In this document: positions 50,659-59,649 of the stretch, in pieces
Position numbering within the stretch: the stretch's first letter is position 1
How the letters are laid out: each line of letters starts with the position of its first letter
Assembly (NCBI RefSeq): GCF_000023845.1
Contig: NC_013170.1
Span: 806,001 to 870,000 of the forward strand
Direction of reading: 5' to 3'
Origin: Cryptobacterium curtum DSM 15641
Lineage (GTDB): Bacteria; Actinomycetota; Coriobacteriia; Coriobacteriales; Eggerthellaceae
DNA: 64,000 nucleotides
Made by a program: the position numbers and the translations under genes
Notes under the pieces: generated by a model
Database searches by the model: none
Seen by the model: only the letters and a program-made list of their open reading frames with translations
What the model was told of the DNA's origin: nothing

Positions 50659-50988
50659 TTATTGAGTAAGATCAAGAGATAGTTGTACTGCCTGATTATC
50701 TAATGGTAGAACCGTGAATTTAATGGCAGTGCGATATTCACCGTCGATAACGATATCAGCAAAGCTTGGTATACAGGCAATTTCAATGCCAATAGGCGAT
50801 AAAAAGCCCCGCGAAATAGCAATTGCTTTAACCGCCTGATTAACCGCTCCAGCGCCAACCGACTGTATTTCAACCGACACATCATCTTTGACCATGCCAG
50901 CAATTGCTCCTGCCACTGACGCGGGAGAAGATTTAGACGAGACTTTGAGAAAGCCCGTCTGACGAGAGTCTTCCAAGGGCTGCGGCAC
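50659..50988 (-). CDS. spoVS: Stage V sporulation protein S homologue (SpoVS/Alba-like)
   Basis: A 109-residue protein whose last 88 residues match SpoVS nearly throughout: LKVSSKSSPASVAGAIAGM, SVGAGAVNQAVKAIAISRGF, IACIPSFADIVIDGEYRTAIKF. SpoVS is a small Alba-like dimer found in spore formers and many non-spore formers; its molecular target is unknown. The GTG at 50988 follows GAAGGAG and adds a 20-residue N-terminal tail. It has its own promoter and sits in the rny-spoVS-miaB order known from Bacillus. Confidence 0.92.
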   Translation of the reverse strand: MPQPLEDSRQTGFLKVSSKSSPASVAGAIAGMVKDDVSVEIQSVGAGAVNQAVKAIAISRGFLSPIGIEIACIPSFADIVIDGEYRTAIKFTVLPLDNQAVQLSLDLTQ

Positions 50989-51055
50989 GCGTACTCCTTC
51001 AGAAATGATATAGGCGCATAGAAACGCATAGGATATGATTTTGCTCTTCGTTGAT

Positions 51056-51084
51056 ATTCTATCGAGGTGACAACACGAGCGCAA
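51056..51084 (-). promoter_or_regulatory. Promoter of spoVS
   Basis: On minus, TTGCGC (51084-51079), 17 bp and TAGAAT (51061-51056). Transcription would begin near 51049, leaving a leader of about 60 nt, so spoVS-miaB-miaA can be expressed independently of rny. Confidence 0.5.
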
Positions 51085-51251
51085 TTAAGTGGCTCAACTA
51101 TGTGCAACCCTCACCGCATCACCATTCATGTAGTTTCGCGTGACTTTAGATGCTGACATGTTTGGTGATTCAAGTCGGTGCAAACCCTCCTGTAGTACGA
51201 CGGGAGAAGAAGCTTTTACTCGTGACCGCGGTTTTGAACTAACTGTTCTGA
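51085..51251. other. Intergenic stretch with unexplained structure
   Basis: A 167-bp gap between the GHKL gene and the spoVS promoter. It contains CTCC...GGAG around 51187-51206, usable on minus as a weak terminator hairpin followed by TTTG. On plus the run GGTG...GGTGCAAACC (51163-51186) recalls riboswitch-like phrasing but matches no class I know and has no gene downstream on that strand. Confidence 0.3.
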
Positions 51252-52373
51252 CTACTGGAGTATCACAGGAAAAGAAGCTTCGATGCGATCGCCTTTTACC
51301 TTAATATCAATGCCAATATTCGGATCGAGATAATACGCGCGCGCGAGCGGCGCCCAAGCGCGAAGTAAGGCTTCTTTGAAACGACTCTTATCATCAGCAG
51401 AAAGCCGCAGGTGGCGTTCATCGCCCGCAGCGAGCACCGTAGCGGGAGTGATTTTGGGTTTCCTCTGATGAGAACTACCCGTTTTCTTTTGAGGAGCCAC
51501 ACCATCACTGCGTTCAATGCTAATGGTATCCAGCACAGGAAGAAGCGGCTGTACTTCGCCATCCATAATGCGCCGTGCGCTGCGAGAAGACAGCTCCAGA
51601 CCGATAGTACGTGCAATTTCAGCAAACTCTTCCGGCTCTGCCGCGCACGCAAGACGTTGAGCAGGTGCAATAGTCTGTGCATCAGAGCAAAAGGCAATCG
51701 TATTTTGCGAGAGCACGGCACGACCATACTGCCAGAGCGTCGCAGCGATCTCGATGGGTGAGCCAGCATAGACTGAACAGGCGGCACGGTCGAGATATGC
51801 AAATTCAGCGATGACTCGATTGATGTTCTTGGGACCGCGCACCGTTAGTGTTCCAGATTCCGTAAAAGAAAACTGCGGATGGGCACTTTGATCGCGTTTT
51901 TCAGGAAGGTTTCCAAGATCAGTTTCAACAACAAATGAAGAACCGCCGGCAAGCGTTGATGCTGCAACAAATGCCTGTGCCGCATTCATTTTGATGGCAT
52001 AGAGCGCCATACCGCGTCCGTGAATGCCCCAAGTATCCATGTGAACGCTATCAAGCTTACTTGTGACGCGTGCTTCAAAGATTGTTTCTTGGAGTTCGTC
52101 AGGCACCCCATCGCCGTCGTCAATCATCGTAATGCGACGCGTTGATTCAGTGCGTGAGATGGCAACAAAGATCAGCTTGGCGTGCGCATCACGCGCATTG
52201 CGCAGCATTTCGATGACAATATCTTCCGTACCACGGATGTCATGCTTGGCTTGACGACGCTCAGCTTCAGCAGAACGGAGACGGACGAAACCACATCCAA
52301 GATCATCTTCGACCCGCAAGTGGGTATCGCCCGTTACCGCTTCAATAAAATCTGAGAGATCAGATTCAGACAT
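51252..52373 (-). CDS. Uncharacterised GHKL-type ATPase
   Basis: A 373-residue protein with a GHKL ATP-binding fold in its first 150 residues: N-box IEMLRNARDAHA, G1 IDDGDGVPDE and G2 WGIHGRGMALYAIKMNAA. That resembles MutL/Hsp90/MORC-type ATPases more than histidine kinases, because no H-box or receiver is present. The remainder (150-373) is unfamiliar, with a basic linker near 280-300 and a helical/beta end. It starts 5 bp after rny, in the slot held by ymdB in Bacillus rny-ymdB-spoVS. Function unknown; a link to RNA decay or DNA repair is inference from context only. Confidence 0.8.
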   Translation of the reverse strand: MSESDLSDFIEAVTGDTHLRVEDDLGCGFVRLRSAEAERRQAKHDIRGTEDIVIEMLRNARDAHAKLIFVAISRTESTRRITMIDDGDGVPDELQETIFEARVTSKLDSVHMDTWGIHGRGMALYAIKMNAAQAFVAASTLAGGSSFVVETDLGNLPEKRDQSAHPQFSFTESGTLTVRGPKNINRVIAEFAYLDRAACSVYAGSPIEIAATLWQYGRAVLSQNTIAFCSDAQTIAPAQRLACAAEPEEFAEIARTIGLELSSRSARRIMDGEVQPLLPVLDTISIERSDGVAPQKKTGSSHQRKPKITPATVLAAGDERHLRLSADDKSRFKEALLRAWAPLARAYYLDPNIGIDIKVKGDRIEASFPVILQ

Positions 52374-52378
52374 AGTGG

Positions 52379-53956
52379 CTACTTTGCGATGTCGACTGCA
52401 CGACTCTCGCGAATAACCACGACCTTCACCTGGCCGGGATACTGCATTTCATTTTCGATCTGCTGCGCGATATCGTGAGCAAGTACGGTGGTAGCGGCTT
52501 CGTCAACTTCTTCAGGTTTAACCATAACACGCACTTCACGACCAGCCTGAATAGCATAGGTGCGCTCAACACCTTTGTGCGCATTGGCGATTTCCTCAAG
52601 CTTTTCGAGACGCTTAACGTACGCGTCGAGCGTTTCTTTACGAGCACCAGGACGGGCTGCTGAAACAGCGTCAGCCGCTTGAATAATGACATCCAGCACG
52701 CTATTCGGTTCGACGTCGTTATGATGAGCTTCAATAGCATGTACGATCTCGGGACGTTCACCGAAGCGTCGAGCTAAATCAGCACCAATAACCGCATGAC
52801 CGCCCTCAACTTCATGGTCGACCGCTTTGCCGATGTCATGCAAAAGTCCTGCGCGCTTCGCCGTAATGGGATCAATACCAAGTTCAGAAGCGATCACGCC
52901 AGCAATATAGGCAACCTCAAGACTATGGTTGAGGACATTCTGTCCGTAGCTTGTACGATAGCGTAAACGTCCGAGCGTATGGACGAGTTCAGGATGAAGA
53001 TCGTGCATACCTGTGTCGAATGCCGCTTGCTCTCCCGCTTCTTGGACACGCTGGTCAACAAGCTTTTCAGCCTTCTTAAACATTTCTTCGATACGAGCTG
53101 GATGAATACGACCATCGGCGACAAGGTTTTCCATCGTTACGCGGCCAATTTCACGCCGTACCGGGTCGAAACAGCTGATAGTCACACATTCTGGGGTGTC
53201 ATCAATAATGAGATTAGTGCCTGTGAGTTGCTCGAATGAACGAATATTGCGTCCTTCACGCCCAATAATGCGACCCTTGAGTTCATCAGAGGGGATGTGA
53301 ATTGTCGACACTGTTACCTCGGCAGCATGGTCAGCAGCAACGCGTTGAATAGCAAGTGAAAGGATTTCACGAGCTGTCTTATCAGCTTCTGCTTTTGTGC
53401 GCGCCTCCGATTCACGGATGATGGCAGCAGACTCATGAGCGAGTCCGTCCTTAAGATTATTGAGCAATTCATCTTTCGCTTCGTCAGCAGTCATACCCGC
53501 AACAGATTCGAGCTTACGATTAACTTGCTCATATTCTTCATCGAGGTTATCGCGACGTTGTTGAAGTTCGCGTTCGCTTTCCTGTAAATCGCGATTACGC
53601 TTTTCCACCTGACCTTGCATGCTTGAAAGCTGATGTTCTCGTGCATCAAGCGAATCGCTTCGGTGGTCAAGTGATTTTTCACGTTGGTTTAGGCGGTCTT
53701 CTGCTGCACGCACTTCCTTAAGGCGATCGGCCTTTTCTAATTCGACCGACTGTCGGAGTTTTAACGCCTCGTCCTTTGCTTCGATTTCAGCTTCACGTCG
53801 AAGCGCGTCTGCTTGTCGTCGTGCATCTTCTAAGAGCGTACGTGCTTCTTCTTCAGAACGATGCTGTGACTTTTGGGTGCTTTGGCGCATGACGATGACG
53901 GCCACAATTGCCGCAATCGCAATAACAATTGCAACAATGAGGATGATTTCAGACAT
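52379..53956 (-). CDS. rny: Ribonuclease Y
   Basis: A 525-residue membrane-anchored endoribonuclease that initiates mRNA decay. Order of parts: N-terminal membrane helix (residues 3-22), long coiled coil (about 30-210), KH domain ([21 protein letters not shown], around 217-237) and HD domain ([17 protein letters not shown] near 370). The ATG follows AAGGGGAG. The adjacent GHKL gene begins 5 bp after its stop. A 230-bp spacer separates it from recX with no recognisable gene. Confidence 0.95.
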   Translation of the reverse strand: MSEIILIVAIVIAIAAIVAVIVMRQSTQKSQHRSEEEARTLLEDARRQADALRREAEIEAKDEALKLRQSVELEKADRLKEVRAAEDRLNQREKSLDHRSDSLDAREHQLSSMQGQVEKRNRDLQESERELQQRRDNLDEEYEQVNRKLESVAGMTADEAKDELLNNLKDGLAHESAAIIRESEARTKAEADKTAREILSLAIQRVAADHAAEVTVSTIHIPSDELKGRIIGREGRNIRSFEQLTGTNLIIDDTPECVTISCFDPVRREIGRVTMENLVADGRIHPARIEEMFKKAEKLVDQRVQEAGEQAAFDTGMHDLHPELVHTLGRLRYRTSYGQNVLNHSLEVAYIAGVIASELGIDPITAKRAGLLHDIGKAVDHEVEGGHAVIGADLARRFGERPEIVHAIEAHHNDVEPNSVLDVIIQAADAVSAARPGARKETLDAYVKRLEKLEEIANAHKGVERTYAIQAGREVRVMVKPEEVDEAATTVLAHDIAQQIENEMQYPGQVKVVVIRESRAVDIAK

Positions 53957-54190
53957 CCGCTCTCCCCTTCCATACTCGTAAGTTCACAAGCCAACAAGGG
54001 TATAGCCTCGCTGGCGACCATGAGAACAGATGCCGTTGCAATAATGATGCGACCCTATGCAGTTTTGCCTATATGGGATGCCTCGAGGGCATAATTTCTC
54101 ACGTGTTTACATAATACGAGTTGAACGGCTGGTATTCAAAGCAAACACTGAAAAGCTGCAATATCACTAGAAAGCACTCTTTTCGTTGCG

Positions 54191-54892
54191 TTAGTTTGAA
54201 CTTGTCACAGAGTTAGAGCTTTCTGAATACAATGCTTCATTCGCCCACTGGCGAACCGCTCGAGCAGCCGCATCCGGTGGAAATCCGCGTGAAATGAGTT
54301 TGCGCCAAGCGGCTTGACGCATATCTCGTGCATGTGGTGGACGCGTACAGAGAAGCTGATACGCCCGTTTCATTTGATCTTCTGACGACAATCCAAACGC
54401 ATCAGGCCATCCCTTAAGACTCTCGACGGCTATATCCTGCATGGCAAGAAACTGTGCGATCGTGCGTGAGCCTTTTCCTTGGGCCACATGGGCACGTATA
54501 TAGGATTCCGCAAACCGTATGTCATTAACCAATCCACAGGCACAACAACGTGCCAGTGCAGCTTCTATATCTTCGGTATCGTAGCCGTCACGTTTCAAGC
54601 GCTCGCGCAATTCAAAACAGGATCGATCGCGCAAAGTACAGAGCTGCACAATACGATCGAAAGCTGGTTTAGTCGGCTGTGTGGGTGACGTATCATTCGA
54701 ATCAAGATTGTCCTGATCACTCGAAGAGAATCTGGTAGCACGAATACTCCCGTTTGCAGTATGCGCATACCGTGCCCGACGAGAGCCAGACCGTCGGCGA
54801 TTACTCCGACGACTACTATTTTTTCGCTGTCGAGTACAGTGCTCGTCAGGGTCGAAGCAGGCAAACGCCGAGTTGAACTGATTAACGTCCAT
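54191..54892 (-). CDS. recX: Regulatory protein RecX
   Basis: A 233-residue modulator of RecA filaments. The C-terminal 150 residues carry the three-helix RecX repeats (LCTLRDRSCFELRERLKRDGYDTEDIEAAL, described as the first repeat; then LVNDIRFAESYIRAH). The N-terminal 70 residues are a Ser/Arg-rich basic tail absent from most family members. It starts 9 bp after the recA stop, the usual recA-recX order, and so should share the recA LexA-controlled promoter. Confidence 0.92.
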   Translation of the reverse strand: MDVNQFNSAFACFDPDEHCTRQRKNSSRRSNRRRSGSRRARYAHTANGSIRATRFSSSDQDNLDSNDTSPTQPTKPAFDRIVQLCTLRDRSCFELRERLKRDGYDTEDIEAALARCCACGLVNDIRFAESYIRAHVAQGKGSRTIAQFLAMQDIAVESLKGWPDAFGLSSEDQMKRAYQLLCTRPPHARDMRQAAWRKLISRGFPPDAAARAVRQWANEALYSESSNSVTSSN

Positions 54893-54901
54893 TTGAGGAA
54901 T

Positions 54902-55960
54902 TTACCGCTTTTTCGTCGGCTTTGGCACGGGGGTTACCTCGGCTGAAGCAACCTGGTCGGGAAGCGCAATCTCATACTCTTCGCGCACCTTCGCTTCAAT
55001 TTCCTCGCGTAAATCAGGATGTTCTTCAAGCGTGTGTTTTGCGGCTTCACGACCTTGGCCAAGACGCTCTTCACCATACGTGTACCAGGCACCACTTTTC
55101 TTAGCGATACCACACTCAACAGCCATATCTAAGATGCAGCCAGTTTTTGAGATGCCTTCACCGTATATCAGATCAAATTCGGCCTGACGAAATGGTGGTG
55201 CAACTTTATTCTTTACCACCTTTGCCCGCACGCGGTTACCGATCGTTTCGCCATTAAGTTTGACGTAGTCACACCGACGAACATCAATGCGTACACTACT
55301 GAAGAACTTAAGCGCACGACCGCCGGTTGTAGTTTCGGGATTGCCAAACATAATGCCAATTTTTTCACGTAATTGATTGATGAAAATACAGGTTGTATTG
55401 GATCGTGAAAGTGATCCAGCAAGCTTACGCAGTGCTTGACTCATAAGACGCGCCTGAAGACCGACGGTTGTTTCCCCAATCTCGCCTTCGATTTCGGCGC
55501 GGGGAACCAACGCTGCTACCGAGTCGATAATCACACAATCGATCGCACCGCTGCGCACGAGCATGTCGCATATTTCAAGCGCTTGCTCACCGGTATCAGG
55601 CTGACTGATCAATAGATCGTCAACATCAACGCCAAGACGAGCTGCATAGACCGGGTCAAGTGCATGTTCGGCATCAATAAATGCGGCAATACCGCCAAGT
55701 GCCTGGGCTTCTGCAAGAATATGAAGCGCTAAGGTTGTCTTACCACTTGATTCTGGGCCGTAGATTTCAATGATGCGTCCACGTGGTACACCCCCAATGC
55801 CAAGCGCTGCATCGAGCGGTAATGCACCAGTAGGAATAACGCCCACTTCAAGGCTATGATCATTTTCACCGAGTTTCATGATGGTGCCGCGACCGAATCG
55901 CTGCTCTATTTGATCGGTAGTGATCTTGAGCATCTTTTCTTTTTCGTTGGACTGAGCCAT
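54902..55960 (-). CDS. recA: Recombinase RecA
   Basis: A 352-residue DNA-dependent ATPase for homologous recombination and LexA co-cleavage. Walker A is [13 protein letters not shown], with [36 protein letters not shown] and [22 protein letters not shown] downstream (loop L2). No intein is present. The ATG follows GAAGGGGAAG. A near-consensus promoter containing a LexA box lies 36-63 bp upstream. Confidence 0.98.
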   Translation of the reverse strand: MAQSNEKEKMLKITTDQIEQRFGRGTIMKLGENDHSLEVGVIPTGALPLDAALGIGGVPRGRIIEIYGPESSGKTTLALHILAEAQALGGIAAFIDAEHALDPVYAARLGVDVDDLLISQPDTGEQALEICDMLVRSGAIDCVIIDSVAALVPRAEIEGEIGETTVGLQARLMSQALRKLAGSLSRSNTTCIFINQLREKIGIMFGNPETTTGGRALKFFSSVRIDVRRCDYVKLNGETIGNRVRAKVVKNKVAPPFRQAEFDLIYGEGISKTGCILDMAVECGIAKKSGAWYTYGEERLGQGREAAKHTLEEHPDLREEIEAKVREEYEIALPDQVASAEVTPVPKPTKKR

Positions 55961-55995
55961 TTCTTCCCCTTCACGTCCGGTTGAGGCCGTTCTTA

Positions 55996-56023
55996 ATTAT
56001 ACGAACATCCGTTTGTGTGTCAA
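55996..56023 (-). promoter_or_regulatory. Promoter of recA
   Basis: On minus, TTGACA (56023-56018), 16 bp and TATAAT (56001-55996): both hexamers are perfect consensus. The spacer contains the LexA box, a classical SOS arrangement. Confidence 0.85.
56002..56015. promoter_or_regulatory. LexA box of recA
   Basis: CGAACATCCGTTTG fits the Gram-positive SOS consensus CGAAC-N4-GTTYG and occupies the recA promoter spacer. Confidence 0.85.
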
Positions 56024-56136
56024 GAAATCTTATCGGAACTCATAGTACCTGTTAACGTTGGCAGTTATGTGTCAAAAGTCTGGCGCCCATGATGCGTTAA
56101 CCGAGCCAACTGAGTCACAAACTCATAAACCTGAAA

Positions 56137-57447
56137 CTACTGACTGAGTGCTGCTTCTATTAATTGGAGTGCCCGAATAACGGTTTGTGCCCGTACCTCG
56201 GCGCGAGTGCCCTTGAAATGTTCCTCGTACGCTTGAACCCCGTCTGCCTGCGCAAGCGCAAGCCAAACGGTTCCCACTGGCTTGCCTTTTACCGCACCAC
56301 CTGGCCCAGCGATGCCAGTAACTGAAACAGCAATATCGGCACCCATTTGCGTGCGCGCACCAGATGCCATTTGACAGGCTACTTCGCGGCTGACTGCCCC
56401 ATATTCGACAAGAGTGGCAGCTTTGACGCCAAGCAGTTGTTGTTTCATTTCGTTTGAATAGGTGATTGCCCCACCAACAACCGACGCGGAAGAGCCTGGA
56501 ATAGATGTAAGAGCAGCACCAATAAGCCCACCCGTACAACTTTCAGCCGTTGCAAGCTGCACGTGATTCCCCGCAAGTCTAATAACCTGCGTAGCAAGGT
56601 GGGTGATCTGTTCTTCAAAACAAGCGGGAACGAGAATGTCGTTTTCATCTATACTGCCTGCAGTATCGGTTGTCTTGTTCCGATTATCCGTACTATCAGC
56701 GGTTTTGTTTGCCTGATCACTTTCACCTATACTGCCTGCAGTATAGGTTATTTTGCTGGTATCGCACGCCGCATCAAAAGAAACAGATTCAGTACCAGAC
56801 CCTAATGACGTGACTTCTTCTGTTGTAGTAGCCGCTGTAAAGCCCATGACTTCCACTGCTTTCATCAGGTAATCGAGCATTGATACAATCGTCAAAATCA
56901 ATGCCGCCACCATCACCGTCCACGACAGCACATAGAAAGCGGTGCTGCTGGCAATAGGCTGACTGCTTTTAATAATGAAAAGAAGAATAGCCACAATTTG
57001 CAGGACAGTTTTTGCCTTCCCATACCAGCTTGCTGCAATAACTACGCCCCTGCTGGCAGCCACCATACGAATACCGGATACAATAAATTCCCGCGCCAAA
57101 ATGATAAGCGCTGGCCACGACGGCAGTGATCCCAGCTCTATCAGAGCAAGCAAGGCTGCAGCGACAAGTATCTTATCTGCGAGCGGATCCATAAATTTAC
57201 CGAGTGCCGTAACCTCATTGCGACTGCGTGCGAGGTATCCGTCGATTGAATCGGTCACAGATATAAGAGCGAACACACCAGCTGCAACCCATGGTTTCCA
57301 AGTCGCTGCATCAGGCCACGCATTAAGCCAATCGGGCCAAGGACTCACAATAGCAACAACAAATACCGGTATCAGCAAGATTCTCAGCAGTGTTACCTTA
57401 TTGGCTGGTGTCCAGAGTGTATCTACTTCGTCGCTGCGCTTAGACAT
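56137..57447 (-). CDS. Fused PgsA phosphatidyltransferase - CinA/PncC amidase
   Basis: A single 436-residue frame joins two normally separate proteins. Residues 15-200 are a CDP-diacylglycerol glycerol-3-phosphate phosphatidyltransferase with the complete motif DSIDG...AR...G...D...D (66-91) and about five helices. Residues 205-270 are a Thr/Ser/Asp-rich linker. Residues 272-436 are the CinA C-terminal (PncC) nicotinamide-nucleotide amidase, with Ser303 in AESCTGG and the TGIAGPGG loop. pgsA and cinA are neighbours before recA in Bacillus, so fusion of adjacent genes is the likely origin. The ATG at 57447 overlaps the rimO stop. Confidence 0.88.
   Translation of the reverse strand: MSKRSDEVDTLWTPANKVTLLRILLIPVFVVAIVSPWPDWLNAWPDAATWKPWVAAGVFALISVTDSIDGYLARSRNEVTALGKFMDPLADKILVAAALLALIELGSLPSWPALIILAREFIVSGIRMVAASRGVVIAASWYGKAKTVLQIVAILLFIIKSSQPIASSTAFYVLSWTVMVAALILTIVSMLDYLMKAVEVMGFTAATTTEEVTSLGSGTESVSFDAACDTSKITYTAGSIGESDQANKTADSTDNRNKTTDTAGSIDENDILVPACFEEQITHLATQVIRLAGNHVQLATAESCTGGLIGAALTSIPGSSASVVGGAITYSNEMKQQLLGVKAATLVEYGAVSREVACQMASGARTQMGADIAVSVTGIAGPGGAVKGKPVGTVWLALAQADGVQAYEEHFKGTRAEVRAQTVIRALQLIEAALSQ
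56649..56671. repeat. Palindromic direct repeat in the fusion linker, copy 1
   Basis: Contains ATACTGC-CT-GCAGTAT, a 7-bp-arm palindrome, and matches copy 2 at 56727-56749 at all but one of 23 positions. On minus it encodes TAGSI (residues 262-266). Confidence 0.7.
56727..56749. repeat. Palindromic direct repeat in the fusion linker, copy 2
   Basis: Here the palindrome extends to 10-bp arms (CCTATACTGC-CT-GCAGTATAGG). It encodes TYTAGSIG (about residues 234-241), 78 bp (26 codons) from copy 1. Confidence 0.7.
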
Positions 57448-58873
57448 GACATTCGCCCTCCATTTCATAGAGGAACGTATCGGTAATATCCACCTGAACG
57501 ATCTCACCCACCTGCCCGTGATCAAGGTAGACGACACCATCAACATCTGGCGCTTGACACTGCGCTCGACCAATAAGTCGTCCGTCTTCTTCACAGCCAA
57601 GCACTAAGACATCCATCGTGCTTCCAATGCGCTTGGCAACTCGCATCTGCGAATGAGCATCAGCCACATCACGCAGGCGCTGTGCGCGCTCTTGTTTGAT
57701 GGCTTCGTCAACCTGGTCAGAAAGCCGCGCGGCTCGCGTTCCCTCTTCCTGCGAGTACGCAAACACACCAACATAGTCGAGATCTGCTTCGTCGATGAAT
57801 TCAAGCATTTCTTCAAAGTCTTCGTCGCGTTCACCCGGGTAACCAGCGATCATGGTGGTGCGCAGGGTAATACCCGGCACACAAGAACGTACGTGCTCGA
57901 TAAGCGTTTGATACCCAGCGCGACTCCCCCGCCGATTCATCGAGGTCAAAAGACGCTCGTCGGCATGCTGAAAAGGAATATCCAGGTAAGAGCAAATATT
58001 ATCGTGCGATGCCATAGCAGCAAGAAGTTCGTCAGTTACCCCTTCAGGTTGCAGATACATCACGCGAAACCACGTGTCAGGATGTAGCTCGGCAAGACGA
58101 GCCATCAAGCAAGCTAGTGTTGAAGGCTGGTCAAAATCCTGTCCCCATCGTCCGGTATCTTGAGCAATAAGAACAATTTCACGTGCACCCGAATCGATAC
58201 AACGCGTTACTTCTGCCTCGATTACCTCAAAGGTAAAACTATGATAGCGACCACGAATAAAAGGAATAGTGCAGTAGCTGCAAAAGCGGTCACATCCATC
58301 CGATATCTTGACATAGGCGCTGTACAGCGGATCGGAAGAAGCGACAACGGGAATGGATGAAGCACCCGGCGCATACGACGATTTCGGTCGATCTATCAGC
58401 TCGTCGACAACCGAAAGAATATCATCTTCTTTACTGCAGGGAACAAACCGACTTGCTTCAGTAAGAGAATCGGAAAGATCATCCCCATAGCGTGCTGGCA
58501 TGCAGCCAGCAACGACAATCTTCGCTTGCCCTGAACGGACACGTTTCAGATCAGCAACCTCGAAAATAGTTTCAAGACTTTCTTCAGTGGCTGCTTGTAT
58601 GAATGAGCAGGTATTGACGATAATCACATCAGCTGCGGTAGGGTCGTTAATAACAGACCAACCACCTTCTTGGAGTTGGCCGCGCATCTTGGCTGAATCA
58701 ACTTCGTTTTTTGCGCATCCCATCGTGATGATGCAGGCATTGGGTATGCGAGAAGTTCCCCAAACATCTTTGTGTATCGACTTGTTTGGAGCAGTTGCAG
58801 CGTTCAAATTACCCTGAACACCTTTATCAGCCTGACTGCTACGGGTATCTGTACCTGCTGTTATTTCTTGCAT
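57440..58873 (-). CDS. rimO: Ribosomal protein S12 methylthiotransferase RimO
   Basis: A 477-residue radical-SAM enzyme that methylthiolates Asp89 of ribosomal protein S12. The N-terminal cluster domain (TMGCAKNEVDSAKM, NTCSFIQAATEES), radical-SAM motif CDRFCSYCTIPFIRGRYHS and C-terminal TRAM domain are all present; CTIPxxRGxxxS is the RimO rather than MiaB form. The first 45 residues form a non-conserved tail. The ATG at 58873 has GGAGA upstream. The stop lies within the start of the pgsA-cinA fusion (8-base overlap). Confidence 0.94.
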   Translation of the reverse strand: MQEITAGTDTRSSQADKGVQGNLNAATAPNKSIHKDVWGTSRIPNACIITMGCAKNEVDSAKMRGQLQEGGWSVINDPTAADVIIVNTCSFIQAATEESLETIFEVADLKRVRSGQAKIVVAGCMPARYGDDLSDSLTEASRFVPCSKEDDILSVVDELIDRPKSSYAPGASSIPVVASSDPLYSAYVKISDGCDRFCSYCTIPFIRGRYHSFTFEVIEAEVTRCIDSGAREIVLIAQDTGRWGQDFDQPSTLACLMARLAELHPDTWFRVMYLQPEGVTDELLAAMASHDNICSYLDIPFQHADERLLTSMNRRGSRAGYQTLIEHVRSCVPGITLRTTMIAGYPGERDEDFEEMLEFIDEADLDYVGVFAYSQEEGTRAARLSDQVDEAIKQERAQRLRDVADAHSQMRVAKRIGSTMDVLVLGCEEDGRLIGRAQCQAPDVDGVVYLDHGQVGEIVQVDITDTFLYEMEGECHV

Positions 58874-58894
58874 GGATGGTATCTCCTGCAAGTC

Positions 58895-59392
58895 TTAGCG
58901 ATAGTTCGAAAACTGCAGGGGTTGTCCGTAATCGTTTGATTTCACAAAAGCAATAACTTCCTGCAAGGTATCGCGTGAAGCGCTGCTTATCCGCAGTTTG
59001 TCACCTTCGATTTGCACTTTTGCCTTAAATTTTTGCGCTTTGATATCTTTATTAATCGCTTGCGCACACTCACGATCAATGCCTTCGATGAGCTTACCGC
59101 TGCGACGCACCGACCCACCTGACGCTGATTCTGATGATCCCCATTTCACCGCAGCAAGATCAATGCCGCGTCGAGACAGCTTGCTGGTAATGATGTCCTG
59201 AACCTGTCCAGCTACGAAATCACTGGGCGCCGTAATAGTGAGTGTCGCTGTCTGCTTATCGAACGCGATAGTTGACCCCGAATCCTTGAGGTCGTAGCGC
59301 TGTGTTATTTCTTTCTTTGCTTGGCCATAAGCATTATCAACTTCTTGTAAGTCAATGATCGACACGATATCAAAGCTTGATTCCTTTGCCAT
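58895..59392 (-). CDS. YajQ-family nucleotide-binding protein (UPF0234)
   Basis: A 165-residue protein of the YajQ family; in Xanthomonas a member binds cyclic di-GMP and regulates virulence genes, while others bind nucleic acids. It shows SSFDIVSIIDLQEVDNA at the start, QRYDLKDSGSTI, the GID...KWGSSESASGGSVRR region and the KVQIEGDKLRISS end. GGGGGCGTT precedes the ATG. The 257 bp between it and rodZ contain no gene that I can support. Confidence 0.92.
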   Translation of the reverse strand: MAKESSFDIVSIIDLQEVDNAYGQAKKEITQRYDLKDSGSTIAFDKQTATLTITAPSDFVAGQVQDIITSKLSRRGIDLAAVKWGSSESASGGSVRRSGKLIEGIDRECAQAINKDIKAQKFKAKVQIEGDKLRISSASRDTLQEVIAFVKSNDYGQPLQFSNYR

Positions 59393-59649
59393 AACGCCCC
59401 CTTTATTCGAACCGACAAGGCACTCATCAGTCTCAACTACTATTATGCTATTGGTCTATCGTAGCAGATGGCTATCGCAGCGCATGAATCGCTTATGTCA
59501 TTGCGATAATTCGACAGATGAAGCACGCGCATTCGGGCATAGTGCGCACGTAAACAAAGCTATCAACCCTTACCTCAGAAAATAGTGGCGTTGTAGATAA
59601 CCTCACTGAGATGCATTAACGAGACGATAGTTTGTCCGTTATAGCAGCG

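Noticed and set aside
51150-51215. Cobalamin or SAM riboswitch
   Set aside because: Only short phrases match; the expected conserved boxes are missing and there is no gene downstream on the plus strand.
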